Source: Thermoanaerobaculia bacterium (GTDB taxonomy: Bacteria > Bacteroidota > Bacteroidia > Chitinophagales > Saprospiraceae). From it: 6,328 nucleotides of DNA. The DNA lies in NCBI GenBank assembly GCA_023151335.1, contig JAKLJF010000304.1, forward strand, positions 1 through 6,328, given 5' to 3'. This document shows, piece after piece, positions 5,927-6,328 of this stretch. Below the pieces are notes generated by a model. That model did not search any database and was not told where the DNA came from. It saw only the letters and a program-made list of their open reading frames with translations. Within the stretch, counting starts at the first letter, position 1, and every line of letters begins with the position of its first letter. A program made the position numbers and the translations under genes.

Positions 5927-6328
5927 GTGGATCAAAAAATAAGAATACTGCTCGCCGACGACCATCAATTAGTCCGAAAAGGCTTCCGCGCATTGCTGGA
6001 AGAGCTCGATTTTGTGGAAGTAACAGGCGAGGCGGCCAATGGTCAGGAAGTGATCGGCCTGCTGCGCAGGGGCATCAAAGCGGATATCGTCCTGCTCGAC
6101 TACGAAATGCCCCTGCTCAACGGCCTGGAAACCCTGGAGCAGGTCAAACGCGATTTTTTCGGCGTCAGGGTCATCCTGCTCACCATGCTCAACCAACGGG
6201 AACTGATCCAAAGCGCCGTGGAAAAAGGCGTCAACGGTTTTTTATTTAAAAATGCCTCGCTCGATGAACTGAGCGAGGCGATCCGGCGCGTGGCCAAAGG
6301 AGAAAACTATTTTTCCACTGAAGTTACC
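5927..6328 (+). CDS. NarL/LuxR-type response regulator, receiver domain (3' end outside window)
   Basis: 134 residues are visible and the frame is open at the window edge. The start is GTG 5927: an in-frame TAA at 5918-5920 excludes a longer protein, and no ATG precedes the conserved first strand 'KIRILLADDHQLVRKG'. There is no Shine-Dalgarno motif. The receiver domain is complete: acidic pair Asp11-Asp12, phosphoacceptor Asp58 in 'ADIVLLDYEMP', switch Thr86 in 'VILLTM', and Lys108 in 'GFLFKNAS'. The 'DDH..VR.G...LL' start and the 'A...GENYFS' end are characteristic of the NarL family, in which a LuxR-type helix-turn-helix DNA-binding domain follows; that part lies beyond the window. The gene follows the kinase gene in the same direction, and HisKA_3 kinases regularly pair with NarL-type regulators, so it is the probable phosphorylation partner. 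Confidence 0.92.
   Translation, partial: MDQKIRILLADDHQLVRKGFRALLEELDFVEVTGEAANGQEVIGLLRRGIKADIVLLDYEMPLLNGLETLEQVKRDFFGVRVILLTMLNQRELIQSAVEKGVNGFLFKNASLDELSEAIRRVAKGENYFSTEVT

Noticed and set aside
5842..6249. Plus-strand 135-residue frame across the repeat array and regulator
   Set aside because: It is out of frame with the intact receiver domain, and its first part is only the translated GTCATT array.

Overview
The window looks like chromosomal DNA of a Bacteroidota bacterium, possibly from the Saprospiria or Chitinophagia. The lineage call is an inference. It rests on a type IX secretion (T9SS) type A sorting domain at the left edge, a TPR-repeat hybrid sensor kinase of the kind common in this phylum, lipoprotein signal peptides, start codons preceded by A/T-rich leaders without Shine-Dalgarno motifs, and a moderate GC content. 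No rRNA, tRNA, CRISPR array, transposase or phage gene is visible.

Layout. (1) 1-474, plus strand: the C-terminal end of a secreted protein with a PKD/Ig-like segment and a T9SS sorting domain. (2) 475-599: a compact intergenic region filled by a 44-bp-arm inverted repeat whose left arm is itself built from 9-bp tandem units. It lies between convergent genes. (3) 600-1646, minus strand: a proline iminopeptidase-type alpha/beta hydrolase with a lipoprotein signal peptide. (4) 1647-1755: a divergent promoter region. (5) 1756-2181, plus strand: a small lipoprotein of unknown function. (6) 2170-3690, minus strand: a phytoene desaturase/carotenoid isomerase-like FAD oxidoreductase whose 3' end overlaps the lipoprotein gene by 12 bp. 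(7) 3691-3873: a second divergent promoter region. (8) 3874-5826, plus strand: a TPR sensor histidine kinase of the HisKA_3 (NarX/DegS-like) class. (9) 5827-5926: a spacer filled largely by nine GTCATT units in a 23-bp period. (10) From 5927, plus strand, running off the window: a NarL/LuxR-type response regulator starting at GTG.

How the genes relate. The kinase and response regulator are almost certainly a cognate two-component pair in one transcription unit. The other genes are mostly single units on alternating strands, with no evidence of a shared pathway. The oxidoreductase is divergent from the kinase, so it could be a local target of the pair, but nothing in the sequence proves this. 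I see no clear undescribed system. The most unusual structures are the two intergenic repeats, the long hairpin at 486-591 and the GTCATT array at 5828-5898.
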